Shown here: piece after piece, positions 1-8,365 of the stretch
Layout of the letters: every line of letters begins with the position of its first letter
Position numbering within the stretch: the first letter of the stretch is position 1
Source of the DNA: Roseobacter sp. MED193
GTDB taxonomy: Bacteria; Pseudomonadota; Alphaproteobacteria; Rhodobacterales; Rhodobacteraceae
Length of the DNA stretch: 64,000 nt
Assembly (NCBI RefSeq): GCF_000152965.1
Contig: NZ_CH902583.1
Location: 2,301,892 to 2,365,891 of the forward strand
Direction: 5' to 3'
Program-made: the position numbers and the translations under genes
Notes under the pieces: generated by a model
What the model was told of the DNA's origin: nothing
The model's input: the letters and a program-made list of their open reading frames with translations, nothing else
The model's database searches: none

Positions 1-2
1 AG

Positions 3-1304
3 GTCAATAACGTGCTTGGTTTCCCTTATCTCTTCCGCGGTGCTCTGGATATTCATGCCCGTGCTATCAATGACGAGATGAAAATCGCTTGCGCCCACGC
101 CTTGGCAGCTTTGGCGCGCGAAGACGTGCCAGATGAGGTGGCCCTAGCCTACGGTAAGTCGCTTACCTTTGGCCGCGATTACATCATCCCGACACCTTTT
201 GACCCGCGCCTTATTCACCGTATCCCTCCTGCCGTTGCTAAGGCCGGCATGGATACCGGTGCCGCGCGTCGTCCGATTATTGATATGGAGGCCTATGAAA
301 TTGGCCTCAAAGGTCGAATGGATCCGACGGCTTCAATTCTGCGCGGACTGAATGCGCGGGCGCGCTCAGCTCAAAGTCGCATGATCTTTGCCGAGGGCGA
401 TGATCCACGGGTGCTGCGTGCCGCCGTCAACTATCAGCGTTCTGGCTTTGGCAAGGCGCTGGTGGTGGGCCGGGCCGAAGACGTCAAACAGAAATTGGAA
501 GCTGCGGGGCTAAGCGATGCAGTGCGCGAGCTGGAGATCGTCAATGCGGCCAATACAACGCATTTTGATGTCTATAAGGACTTCCTGTTCAAGCGTCTGC
601 AGCGCAAAGGTTTCGACCGTAAGGATGTGCATCGTCTGGTTGGCCGGGATCGCCATGTCTTTTCGGCGCTGATGCTGGCCCATGGCCATGGCGATGGTTT
701 GGTGACTGGCGCGACCCGCAAATCGGCGCATGTTCTCGATCAGATCAACCACGTGTTTGATGCGGATAACAGCCACGGTGCTGCCGGGGTGACGGCTTTG
801 CTACACAAGGGGCGCATCGTATTGATTGGCGATACTTTGGTGCACGAATGGCCAGATGAAAATGACCTTGCCAATATTGCTGAACGTGCCGCCGGCGTTG
901 CCCGCCATATGGGGCTTGACCCGCGCGTGGCCTTTGTCAGCTTTTCGACTTTTGGCTATCCTGTTTCGGAACGTGCGGAGAAAATGCACCTTGCCCCGGC
1001 CGTCCTGGACAAACGTGGCGTGGATTTTGAATATGAAGGCGAAATGACCGTGGATGTGGCGCTTAATGCTGCTGCGCAAGAGGCCTACCCCTTCCAGCGC
1101 CTGACCGGCCCTGCCAATATCCTGATTGTCCCCGCCCGTCACTCGGCGTCGATCTCGGTGAAGCTGATGCAGGAAATGGGCGGGGCTACAGTTGTTGGCC
1201 CAATCCTGTCTGGCATCGATAAACCGATCCAGATCTGTTCCACCACCTCCACCGCCAATGACGTTCTGAATATGGCGGTTCTGGCAGCCTGCAATATCGG
1301 GTAA
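3..1304 (+). CDS. maeB: NADP-dependent malic enzyme, C-terminal part (partial)
   Basis: The reading frame is open from the window edge, so the 5' end lies outside. The first residues (VNNVLGFPYLFRGALDI, followed by an ARAINDEMK stretch) match the end of the NAD(P)-binding half of malic enzyme. From about residue 115 onward the protein is a phosphotransacetylase-type domain, recognisable from MIFAEGDDPRVLRAA and the GPILSGIDKPIQI segment near the end. This long MaeB architecture oxidatively decarboxylates malate to pyruvate; in the family the C-terminal domain is usually regulatory, often responding to acetyl-CoA, and not a working transacetylase. The kinase gene begins 5 bases after the stop codon, so the two are probably co-transcribed. 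The family call is firm; cofactor preference is inferred from the family. Confidence 0.93.
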   Translation, partial: VNNVLGFPYLFRGALDIHARAINDEMKIACAHALAALAREDVPDEVALAYGKSLTFGRDYIIPTPFDPRLIHRIPPAVAKAGMDTGAARRPIIDMEAYEIGLKGRMDPTASILRGLNARARSAQSRMIFAEGDDPRVLRAAVNYQRSGFGKALVVGRAEDVKQKLEAAGLSDAVRELEIVNAANTTHFDVYKDFLFKRLQRKGFDRKDVHRLVGRDRHVFSALMLAHGHGDGLVTGATRKSAHVLDQINHVFDADNSHGAAGVTALLHKGRIVLIGDTLVHEWPDENDLANIAERAAGVARHMGLDPRVAFVSFSTFGYPVSERAEKMHLAPAVLDKRGVDFEYEGEMTVDVALNAAAQEAYPFQRLTGPANILIVPARHSASISVKLMQEMGGATVVGPILSGIDKPIQICSTTSTANDVLNMAVLAACNIG

Positions 1305-1309
1305 ACAAC

Positions 1310-2182
1310 ATGGCGATTTGGAATCTGGGCTCCATCAATGCCGATATGGTTTACACCATGTCCCATCTGCCAGTCGCCGGTGAAACCCTGGCGGCAAATG
1401 GATTGGACCAGTTCCTGGGCGGCAAGGGGGCCAATATGTCGGTCGCCGCCGCCCGCGCGGGTTCTGTGGTGCATCACATTGGTGCCATTGGCCCCGAAGG
1501 GGATTGGGCGGTTGAGCGGCTGATGGAATATGGAGTGGATACACGCCACATCGCCACACTGGATCTGCCCACTGGCCATGCCATCATTGCGGTGGACCAG
1601 GCAGGCGAGAATCAGATTATCCTGTTTCCCGGCGCCAATCGGTCGATCCCAGCAGATCAGGTTGGTCAGGCTCTCAGCATGGCACATGCCGGCGATATTG
1701 TGGTGCTCCAAAACGAGACCAATATGCAGGTCGAGACCGCAAAAATGGCCCAGGCCCTGGGGCTTAAGGTGGCCTATGCCGCTGCTCCCTTTGAGGCAGA
1801 GGCCGTGCGTCTCATTTTGCCCTACCTCGATCTACTGTTTTTGAATGAAGTCGAGGCCAAACAACTGCAGCAGGCAACAGGCAAATCCGCGGATGCTCTT
1901 GGTGTAGCGGATGTGATTGTAACCCTGGGCGCCAAAGGTGCTCGCCACTATACAAGCACATCTGATGAGGCCTCAGAGGTTGCAGCGCTTCCTGTCACTC
2001 CCATTGATACAACGGGGGCAGGGGACACCTTTACCGGCTATGTTCTGTCTGGTTTGGACCGCGGACTTCCCATGCCACAGGCTATGGGCCTGGCCGCGCG
2101 GGCGGCCGCCTTGATGGTGACACGTCATGGCACCGCTGATGTCATCCCTGATCTAAAAGAAGTCCAAAACGCCCATTTTTAA
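1310..2182 (+). CDS. PfkB/ribokinase-family sugar kinase
   Basis: A 290-residue carbohydrate kinase of the PfkB family, closest in pattern to ribokinase. The substrate-side signature GGKGAN lies at residues 37-42 and the ATP/anion-hole motif DTTGAGD at 233-239, whose last Asp (239) would be the catalytic base. The first residues (NLGSINAD) follow the usual ribokinase start, and the length is close to that of E. coli RbsK. It follows the malic enzyme gene by 5 bases and has no sugar transporter or nucleosidase beside it, so the substrate (ribose, another pentose or a nucleoside) cannot be fixed from context. It ends about 100 bases from the convergent msrA. Confidence 0.85.
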   Translation: MAIWNLGSINADMVYTMSHLPVAGETLAANGLDQFLGGKGANMSVAAARAGSVVHHIGAIGPEGDWAVERLMEYGVDTRHIATLDLPTGHAIIAVDQAGENQIILFPGANRSIPADQVGQALSMAHAGDIVVLQNETNMQVETAKMAQALGLKVAYAAAPFEAEAVRLILPYLDLLFLNEVEAKQLQQATGKSADALGVADVIVTLGAKGARHYTSTSDEASEVAALPVTPIDTTGAGDTFTGYVLSGLDRGLPMPQAMGLAARAAALMVTRHGTADVIPDLKEVQNAHF

Positions 2183-2260
2183 CTCGGCTCGTTCTGGCGC
2201 GGCTTTGTTCCAGTTTTATTTGGCCTGAAATATCCCAGGGGTGAATTGCGCCTCGCGCAA

Positions 2261-2279
2261 GAGGGGGCTGGCCCCCTTT
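2261..2279. terminator. GC-rich hairpin between convergent genes (possible terminator)
   Basis: The palindrome GGGGGCTGGCCCCC is followed by TTTC on the plus strand. It lies between the convergent kinase and msrA genes. The T-run is short in both directions, so terminator function is a guess from position and stem strength. Confidence 0.35.
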
Positions 2280-2288
2280 CGCATCTTA

Positions 2289-2954
2289 CTAGTGCTTACT
2301 GGCAAAGGGAGCCGCTGCGCCCCAAAGCTCGGCCACACGCGCATCCCGGCCACAGGCCTGGCGATACCGTTTGTAGGCCGCAGCCTGACGTTTGGGGCCA
2401 AACCGGGTAAAAATCAGTTTGCTGCCTTTGTAGTAGTCCTGATGGTAGTCTTCAGCGCGATAAAAGGTCTTGGCTGGAAGGATTGGCGTGACCACCTGTT
2501 GGGTCAAATCGGCCTGCGCTTGGGCCAGAACCTGCTCTGCCAGAGCCTTTTCCTGTGTGTTAGAGACAAAAATCGCCGTGCTATAGACTTCACCACGGTC
2601 GCAGAACTGTCCCCCTGCATCAGTGGGATCAACGGACCTGATAAAGAGTTCCAGCAGGTGCTGCCGACTGACCTGCGTGGGATCAAAGATGATCTGCACG
2701 GCTTCCAGATGACCAGTGCTGCCCTTACCAACTTCGCCATATGTCGGGTTCTTGGTTGTGCCACCAGTGTATCCAGAGATGGCTTCGATCACGCCGGGCA
2801 CTGATTCAAAATCGCTTTCCACACACCAAAAGCAACCGCCTGCGACAGTGAGCGTCTCTTGCGTCTGGGCCTTTGCTTCCTCGCCACGTAGCACCAGGGC
2901 AAGCAACATAAAGACAGTGAGCGCGACGGGTTTCAGGGTTTTGAAAATCTGCAT
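2289..2954 (-). CDS. msrA: Peptide-methionine (S)-S-oxide reductase, exported
   Basis: MsrA reduces the S-epimer of methionine sulfoxide in proteins. The catalytic motif GCFWC is at residues 40-44 with nucleophile Cys41, followed by SGYTGG and the GHLEAVQ segment of the family. The chosen ATG at 2954 has a GGAGGT ribosome binding site four bases upstream and opens with a hydrophobic signal peptide (about residues 5-22, likely cleavage after AKA, residue 29). The enzyme therefore acts in the periplasm, unlike cytosolic E. coli MsrA. A longer in-frame extension to 3083 exists but lacks a ribosome binding site. It would repair oxidised envelope proteins. The C-terminal Cys of FCDRG and of RQACGRD may act as resolving residues. 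Confidence 0.93.
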   Translation of the reverse strand: MQIFKTLKPVALTVFMLLALVLRGEEAKAQTQETLTVAGGCFWCVESDFESVPGVIEAISGYTGGTTKNPTYGEVGKGSTGHLEAVQIIFDPTQVSRQHLLELFIRSVDPTDAGGQFCDRGEVYSTAIFVSNTQEKALAEQVLAQAQADLTQQVVTPILPAKTFYRAEDYHQDYYKGSKLIFTRFGPKRQAAAYKRYRQACGRDARVAELWGAAAPFASKH

Positions 2955-3095
2955 GTTGACCTCCGTTTTTCTCACCCTGCAGAGGCTTTGGGTCTCGCTC
3001 AACCCAGTGACATCAAATGTCACGCGGAGGTGAGCGCAAGTTACCGCTTGGAAATTGGATCCAATCCTTCTAGCGTGCCTCAAAAGATACCCTTC

Positions 3096-4022
3096 ATGTC
3101 AGAAAGCCTAAGCATGTCCGAAAAAATGAGCACCCATCAGGCCACAGAGGATCAGCGCAACGAAGAGATCCTGATCTACCTCAATGGCAAGATTGTTCCT
3201 AAGGTAGAGGCCACCGTGAGTGTCTATGACAGCGGATTTATGCTGGGGGACGGGGTCTGGGAAGGGTTGCGACTTTATAATGGCACCTGGGCCTTTGCGG
3301 ATGAACATCTGGACCGGTTGTTCGAGGCCGCAAAGGCAATTGATCTGGATATTGGTATGGATCGAGCAGGGGTAAAAACTGCCTTGTTAGAGACACAAAA
3401 AGCCAATGAAATGACCTCTGACGCCCATGCGCGGCTTATGATCACCCGGGGGGTCAAGACACGCCCCTTTCAGCATCCTTCGTTGTCGCAGCAGGGGCCA
3501 ACCATGGTGATCATCATGGAACATTCCAAGCCGAACCTGCCTCGCCCTATCCGGCTGGCGACGGTGCCGCATCTGCGGGGCTTGCCGATGACCCAGGACC
3601 CCAAGCTTAATTCTCATTCCAAATTGAACTGCATCCTAGCCTGTATCGCCGCTGAGAAAGCTGGTGCTGATGAGGGGCTCATGTTGGATGTAAATGGCTT
3701 TGTGAACACCACCAATGCCTGCAACTTTTTCATCGTGCGTAAAGGCGCGGTTTGGACCTCGACAGGGGATTACTGCATGAATGGGATTACTCGGCAAAAA
3801 GTCATCGACCTGTGCCGCGCCAATGACATTCCTGTCTACGAGCGCAACTATTCCCTCGTCGATACCTATGGGGCCGATGAGGCGTTTTTAACCGGAACCT
3901 TTGGCGCTCAGACCCCGGTTGGCGATATTGACGGGCGGCAGATTGGCAGCGGTAAAATGGGGCCAGTAACCGAGCGAATTCGGGGACTGTACAAGGCCCT
4001 GATCGAAGCGGAGTGTGCCTGA
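3096..4022 (+). CDS. Class IV PLP aminotransferase (branched-chain/D-amino-acid type)
   Basis: A fold-type IV pyridoxal-phosphate aminotransferase of about 308 residues. The family pattern is clear: YDSGFMLGDGVWEG near residues 44-57, a probable Schiff-base lysine (about residue 176) in NSHSKLNCILA, and LDVNGFVNTTNACNFF downstream. IlvE, D-alanine aminotransferase and aminodeoxychorismate lyase share this fold, so the substrate is open. Three in-frame ATGs (3096, 3114, 3126) could be the start and none has a strong ribosome binding site; 3096 is chosen as the longest plausible. Its TGA overlaps the ATG of the next gene by one base (TGATG). The pairing with a sulfotransferase-like gene is informative: as I recall, plant branched-chain aminotransferase-like proteins carry both domains in one chain. 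Confidence 0.8.
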   Translation: MSESLSMSEKMSTHQATEDQRNEEILIYLNGKIVPKVEATVSVYDSGFMLGDGVWEGLRLYNGTWAFADEHLDRLFEAAKAIDLDIGMDRAGVKTALLETQKANEMTSDAHARLMITRGVKTRPFQHPSLSQQGPTMVIIMEHSKPNLPRPIRLATVPHLRGLPMTQDPKLNSHSKLNCILACIAAEKAGADEGLMLDVNGFVNTTNACNFFIVRKGAVWTSTGDYCMNGITRQKVIDLCRANDIPVYERNYSLVDTYGADEAFLTGTFGAQTPVGDIDGRQIGSGKMGPVTERIRGLYKALIEAECA

Positions 4023-4735
4023 TGCGGATTGCGATGTGGTCCGGTCCGCGCAATCTGTCGACGGCGATGATGTATGCCTTTGGCAATCGCAGTGACTGTA
4101 CCGTGGTGGATGAGCCCTTTTACGCGGCCTATCTAGCGCTCACTGGTCTGCAGCACCCGATGCGTGCAGAGATTTTGGAGAGCCAATCCCAGGAAGCGGC
4201 AGAGGTTTGTCAGACCCTATTGGGTCCGGTTCCCGGCGCAAAGCCACACTTCTACCAAAAGCATATGACGCAGCATATGATTGAGGGGGTGCCACGGGAG
4301 TGGATGCGTGAGGTGACAAATGTATTCCTAATCCGCCACCCAGCGCGGGTCATTGCCTCCTATGCAGCAAAGCGTGAAAACCCAACGCTAGATGATATCG
4401 GTTTTCGTCAACAGGCAGAGCTGTTTGATCTTTGCCGGAGCTGGGGCCAGAAACCAGTTGTCGTCGACAGCCATGATATTCGTGAGAACCCAGAAGCCAA
4501 GCTGGACCAGCTGTGTGCGGCGATCGGCCTGCCATCCTCGTCAAGAATGCTGACTTGGCCGAGGGGCGGCCATGCGAGCGATGGCATCTGGGCACCTGTT
4601 TGGTATGGGGCTGTGAGGCGTTCGACGGGATTTTCCGGAGCAGAAGGGTCTTTGCCGGAGGTACCAGATGATCTGCGCTCAGTATTGGACGCGGCCATGC
4701 CCTATTATGAGGCAATGAAAGCACTCAAGATTTAG
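4022..4735 (+). CDS. Sulfotransferase-family P-loop protein
   Basis: A 237-residue protein starting RIAMWSGPRNLST, which resembles the PAPS 5'-phosphate-binding loop of sulfotransferases. VFLIRHPARVIASY near residues 100-114 matches the second, 3'-phosphate-binding block. Translation is coupled to the preceding aminotransferase by a TGATG overlap, so the two products are expected in fixed ratio and probably act on a related small molecule. No sulfate-activation gene is adjacent; cysQ, which removes the PAP by-product of such reactions, lies 54 kb away in this window. Some members of this family have no shown sulfotransferase activity, so the donor and acceptor remain unknown. A strong bidirectional terminator follows at once. 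Confidence 0.7.
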   Translation: MRIAMWSGPRNLSTAMMYAFGNRSDCTVVDEPFYAAYLALTGLQHPMRAEILESQSQEAAEVCQTLLGPVPGAKPHFYQKHMTQHMIEGVPREWMREVTNVFLIRHPARVIASYAAKRENPTLDDIGFRQQAELFDLCRSWGQKPVVVDSHDIRENPEAKLDQLCAAIGLPSSSRMLTWPRGGHASDGIWAPVWYGAVRRSTGFSGAEGSLPEVPDDLRSVLDAAMPYYEAMKALKI

Positions 4736-4741
4736 GGGAAT

Positions 4742-4772
4742 AGGGCTCTGGAAAAATCAGAGCCCTAGTTTG
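4742..4772. terminator. Bidirectional intrinsic terminator
   Basis: The stem AGGGCTCTG/CAGAGCCCT closes a short A-rich loop (GAAAAAT) and is followed by a T-containing tail on the plus strand. It separates the sulfotransferase-like gene from the convergent lipoprotein gene and can serve both. Confidence 0.75.
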
Positions 4773-5144
4773 TTAGCTCTTGGGAGGCTTGCAGCTGAAC
4801 CAAACCTGGGTGGCCGGACGTTTGCTACCGTCTGCCAGTGTCGCAGAAATGGATTGAGCCGGTCTCTTTGTATAGGCTTTGGTTGTTCCGGTATGCGGAG
4901 CACAGTAGCGCGCGACACGCTGCGAAACGGCGTTTTGGGAGACCTCATCCGGGAAGAAGATGATCTCCATATTATTGTAATATCCAAATGATTCTATTGG
5001 GAAAACCAAATGCAGGCCGCGCTGGTCAGCGGGATTAGGAAATACGTGCTGAATAAGAGCCTGACGCCGGTCAGCGGCTTGCTGCGGGTCTACGGAACAA
5101 GCTGCCAAAGATGCAACCGCAAGGCCAAGAAGGAGATGTTTCAT
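4773..5144 (-). CDS. Small predicted lipoprotein
   Basis: A 123-residue protein with a typical lipoprotein signal: a hydrophobic stretch ending in the lipobox LAAC, with Cys16 as lipidation site. The ATG at 5144 is preferred to the one at 5156 because GAGG lies six bases upstream. The mature part carries two conserved-looking cysteines (YCAPHTG and WFSCKPP) that could form a disulfide, which fits a periplasmic or outer-membrane-anchored location. I do not recognise the family and assign no function. It is convergent with the preceding gene and upstream of the unrelated SCP2 gene on the same strand. Confidence 0.7.
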   Translation of the reverse strand: MKHLLLGLAVASLAACSVDPQQAADRRQALIQHVFPNPADQRGLHLVFPIESFGYYNNMEIIFFPDEVSQNAVSQRVARYCAPHTGTTKAYTKRPAQSISATLADGSKRPATQVWFSCKPPKS

Positions 5145-5220
5145 CAATGTCCTCATATTTTTGTGCGAATATGAAAACGGATGCCTGAATCAATGAAAAA
5201 GATCAACCAAGGGGTGTGGA

Positions 5221-5505
5221 CTAGCCGATCAGCTTTCCCAACTTCATTGCAGTGGCCATGTCACCTGAGATTTTGAGCTTTCCCATCATGACTCCGGTCA
5301 TTGGGTTCAGTTTACCTGTGAGCAGCTTCACCAGATTTTCCTGGGTCAGGCTTATGGTGCAATCGGTGTCGCGATTATCTGTCGACGCAGTCCCGTCTGC
5401 CAAAATTATGACGCCATCTGAGCCACAATCGAACTTCAAGGATCCATCAAAGGTCTTGTCCTGGAGACCGTCGGATATGCCTTGTGCGATGTCTTCTAGC
5501 GCCAT
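5221..5505 (-). CDS. SCP2 sterol-transfer family protein
   Basis: A 94-residue protein made of a single SCP2-like domain: SLKFDCGSDGVIILADG is followed by TISLTQENLVKLLTGKLNPMTGVMMGKLKISGD, the usual family ending in which a lipid-like ligand is held in a hydrophobic pocket. The length is typical of stand-alone bacterial members. AGGGGC lies five bases before the ATG. Ligands of bacterial SCP2 proteins are mostly unknown; fatty acyl or isoprenoid lipids are likelier than sterols here. The gene stands alone between the lipoprotein and the DUF1810 gene. Confidence 0.85.
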   Translation of the reverse strand: MALEDIAQGISDGLQDKTFDGSLKFDCGSDGVIILADGTASTDNRDTDCTISLTQENLVKLLTGKLNPMTGVMMGKLKISGDMATAMKLGKLIG

Positions 5506-5624
5506 TTGGATGCCCCTCAGAAACTTTCTCTATCTGCCTAGAGGTAGGAAAGCCATTTGAAACAGGCAAGCCTGACGAGGCGGAAACCACGAGAAAAGCC
5601 CTGAAATAGAGCCTAAACGATCAG

Positions 5625-6077
5625 CTAGGCGATGGCTTCCAGTGTTACATCGCAAGGGGTGGCAGCAAAGAAGGTGGCGAGGAGCTCTGCAAAGACATCA
5701 GGTGCGCCAGGAACAGCAGCAAAGAGGGTCATGCTGGAGCGCAGTTTCTTGGCATCTGTTGCACCCAGGATTTCAGCGGGGTCTTGCCCTTGATGGGTGA
5801 GCATCAGCGAAGAGACCTCAACGAGGCGGGCGCGCAGCACCTCATGGCCCAGATAGGCGCTGGCTTCTGAGAGATCTTCGATGCCGTAGAGCTGCGCCAT
5901 ATGGGATTGGCCGAGTTCTGCCAGTTGTGGAAAGACAAACCACATCCAATGGCCGGTCTTTTTGCCCGCTTTCAACTCTGCCAGGACATCTGCCCAGACG
6001 GTGTCCTGAGCTTCGACAAACATCTCCAGCTCTTCCGCAAAGTCATCCTCAAAGAGGTCATCCTCTTGATCGTTCAT
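5625..6077 (-). CDS. DUF1810 family protein
   Basis: A 150-residue protein of the DUF1810 family, recognisable from MFVEAQDTVWADVLAELKAG, then KTGHWMWFVFPQL and LGHEVLRARL. The start at 6077 is preferred because the acidic N-terminus (DDLFEDDFAEELE) leads straight into the domain and GGAG lies eight bases upstream; the frame runs open to 6278 but there it overlaps the M48 peptidase gene. No enzymatic role has been established for the family, and nothing in the neighbourhood adds one. It is likely cytosolic, as no signal peptide or membrane segment is seen. Confidence 0.8.
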   Translation of the reverse strand: MNDQEDDLFEDDFAEELEMFVEAQDTVWADVLAELKAGKKTGHWMWFVFPQLAELGQSHMAQLYGIEDLSEASAYLGHEVLRARLVEVSSLMLTHQGQDPAEILGATDAKKLRSSMTLFAAVPGAPDVFAELLATFFAATPCDVTLEAIA

Positions 6078-6126
6078 GTTAAACTCCGTCTGCGCTGGTC
6101 TTTTGCCGACCCTAGCCCAAGCAGAG

Positions 6127-7164
6127 TTACTGCGCCAGTCGCTGATTGAATTCCTCAATGTTTCTAATGCGGTCACGGCTGAGCGGATGGCTGGAACGCC
6201 AATCGCTGTTGCCGTCATAGGATTTGATCGCCTCGAAAAAGCGTTGCAGGCCTGTGTTGGAAAAACCGGCCTGGTCAATCAGATGCAGCGCATAGCTATC
6301 CGCATCCAGCTCATGTCGACGAGAAAAGGAAAGGTTGATCACAGTCTGACCTTCCAGCGCGATACTGTCCAGGATCGGCCCCACATCGCCGGCAACCAGT
6401 GCGATCAGTAGGTAGATGGACAGGGAGTGATAAAGCTGTTTGAGACTGTGGTTCTCAGCGACATGGCCTATTTCATGGGCCAGAACACCTGCGATCAGAT
6501 CGGGGTCATCGCCAAATTGCGTGACCAGTTCGTCGGTCAAGATGAGGGTGCCCCCGGGCAGGGCCATGGCGTTTGGACCTGCGCCTGGGACACTGCGGAA
6601 TTTGAGAACAATGTCACGACCTGGCAGATCCACATGGGGCAAGAGCTGTTGCATCAGCTTTTGCTGGTTTGCGCGTTGGTCCAGTGACAACTTGCTGTCC
6701 TTGGCCATGATCAGATCAAGTGAGGCCAGGGTAGAGGCATCGATCTGGCGGGTCATGCTGTCAGGGGTCATCCAGACCGCCAGGGCCACCAGTACGGGCA
6801 GGCCCCATTTCCAGACCATAAAGATGGCGCCAATGGCGCCGGCTATCACCAGGCCAAGACGCGGGCTGAAAATCTCGAAATGACGCAGTAGGCGACTGCT
6901 CAGCGGCTCTTGCAGGATGATGGAGACCTGCGGATCTTCGGTTTGAAACATCCATTGGTCTGGGAAATGAACATTGCGCGGGCCGGTGCCGACCGGGGCA
7001 TCAAACCGGACGTCATTGCGAGGCACCCGGGACAGAAGCTTGTTGGTGTCCGGATCTATCAGGTAGATCGTGTCTGGTGTGGCTGTGAGTTCGGCGGTGA
7101 CAAAGATAGAGGAGCCGGGCGCAAAGGCCCGACCCCTGATTTTTGAATCTTGTGGGTGGGTCAA
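6127..7164 (-). CDS. M48-family zinc metalloprotease, membrane-anchored
   Basis: A 345-residue peptidase with the zinc motif HEIGH at 230-234 and the third ligand Glu in RRHELDAD (about 285), both intact, so activity is expected. Two membrane segments lie at about 103-132, before the catalytic domain, and a weaker hydrophobic stretch follows the HEIGH motif (about 247-268). The first 95 residues are soluble and unassigned. The M48 family contains HtpX and BepA-type proteases involved in membrane or outer-membrane protein quality control. The ATG overlaps the stop of the DUF898 gene (ATGA, 7161-7164), so the two are translationally coupled and the products probably work together at the membrane. 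Substrate unknown. Confidence 0.88.
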   Translation of the reverse strand: MTHPQDSKIRGRAFAPGSSIFVTAELTATPDTIYLIDPDTNKLLSRVPRNDVRFDAPVGTGPRNVHFPDQWMFQTEDPQVSIILQEPLSSRLLRHFEIFSPRLGLVIAGAIGAIFMVWKWGLPVLVALAVWMTPDSMTRQIDASTLASLDLIMAKDSKLSLDQRANQQKLMQQLLPHVDLPGRDIVLKFRSVPGAGPNAMALPGGTLILTDELVTQFGDDPDLIAGVLAHEIGHVAENHSLKQLYHSLSIYLLIALVAGDVGPILDSIALEGQTVINLSFSRRHELDADSYALHLIDQAGFSNTGLQRFFEAIKSYDGNSDWRSSHPLSRDRIRNIEEFNQRLAQ

Positions 7165-8207
7165 ATTGAGAGACCCAGATCGATCCCTTCGATATCCGAA
7201 TAGGCATCCCCGACCGCATTGGTGTCGCTGATGATCTCACCGGTGAATTCTTCCAGGGTGCCATTGGGCAGCAGGGCTGTTTTCTGTGCCACATAGCGAT
7301 GCATACGCACCTGTGCCCAGGGTAACATCAGACCAAGCGTACAGATCACCACCAGAGCATTCGAAAGGGCCAGCCAGAGCATTGGTCCGACAGAGATGGT
7401 GGAGCGGAACCCGTGTTGATTGGGGCCCAGGGTGGTTGCGGCATAGACAATGTTACGCAGCAGGGTCGTGTAGATCACGCCGCCAAGCACAAACATCACC
7501 AAGAGAAAGACATAGCCGATAGTCATGGCGGTGATCATTTTGCGTTGGGCATCCAGGCCAGTATTGCCTTGCAGGTCCATTATGCTGGGGATGACATAGA
7601 AACCATAGCCAACAAAGCCGAGGACACCAAAGACAGCTGCGAGCAGGAAAACCTTATAGAATGGGCCAATAGTGCTATCGAAGTGAAAGCGGGCCTTGCC
7701 CAGGCTGTGGCCGTTGACACCAAAACGCTGGACTGCGCGTTCCCAAAAGGGGAAGGCGGTGTAAAGGCTGAGCGCGACAAGGATCGGAATGCCCATGTAG
7801 ACCCGGTAGGCATCCCCGGTTTCACCATCAAAATTGAACCGCACATTGCCCCAGCTGCTGTTGCGCGCGTTGAACTTGGCGCTGCGCACAATCAGTATCG
7901 GCATGCAGACAAAGATGGCCAAAATGATGACCACTGCGAGCGGAGGAGAGAAGGCTGCTGCCAGGCCATAGGCAAACAGCGCAGCAATCACGATCAACCG
8001 GCCAATCAGGATTTGCTTACCGGTGGCGTGATATTCAAAGTTGCGCCCGGCAACCCAGGTGTTCTGATAAAAGTACTTCTTGCTGCGCACCTTGGCCCAG
8101 GCGGAATAGATCCCCAGGGTGAGGACCGACAACAACAAATTGACGATCCAAATACCGAACCATTCCCGCGCGGTACCACGGAATTCAAAATCTTCCTGAG
8201 CCGACAT
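7161..8207 (-). CDS. DUF898 (YjgN-type) multispanning membrane protein
   Basis: A 348-residue membrane protein with at least seven hydrophobic segments and the repeated DUF898 signatures: FRGTAREWFGIWIVNLLLSV, then TLGIYSAWAKVRSKKYFYQN near the N-terminus, RFHFDSTIGPFYKVF in the middle and MLPWAQVRMHRY near the C-terminus. The ATG at 8207 has AGGGAG eight bases upstream. The molecular role of DUF898 proteins is not established. The four-base overlap with the M48 protease gene is the best clue: it could be a partner, substrate recruiter or target of that protease. It is the first gene of this minus-strand pair, with its own promoter region between it and argG. Confidence 0.85.
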   Translation of the reverse strand: MSAQEDFEFRGTAREWFGIWIVNLLLSVLTLGIYSAWAKVRSKKYFYQNTWVAGRNFEYHATGKQILIGRLIVIAALFAYGLAAAFSPPLAVVIILAIFVCMPILIVRSAKFNARNSSWGNVRFNFDGETGDAYRVYMGIPILVALSLYTAFPFWERAVQRFGVNGHSLGKARFHFDSTIGPFYKVFLLAAVFGVLGFVGYGFYVIPSIMDLQGNTGLDAQRKMITAMTIGYVFLLVMFVLGGVIYTTLLRNIVYAATTLGPNQHGFRSTISVGPMLWLALSNALVVICTLGLMLPWAQVRMHRYVAQKTALLPNGTLEEFTGEIISDTNAVGDAYSDIEGIDLGLSI

Positions 8208-8307
8208 TATAATACTCCCTAAAACCAATGCCAAAGATGAATATTCTTAGGGTTGAAGTATTAAAAGGAATAACAAGTCCTGGATCGGTCGCAATCGGCG
8301 GTTGTTG

Positions 8308-8340
8308 CAAAAAGGGGCCACACCCCTCGGTGCGGCCCCT
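8308..8340 (-). terminator. Intrinsic terminator after argG
   Basis: Read on the minus strand, GGGGCC and GGCCCC pair across a 14-base loop and are followed by TTTTTTG. It lies 26 bases beyond the argG stop codon. Confidence 0.8.
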
Positions 8341-8365
8341 TCCAAATAACAGTGTCTAAAGCGAC

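Noticed and set aside
8208-8290. Partial palindrome around GAATATTC with CCCTAA/TTAGGG arms upstream of the DUF898 gene
   Set aside because: Could be an operator, but the match is short and no regulator gene is nearby; too weak to claim.
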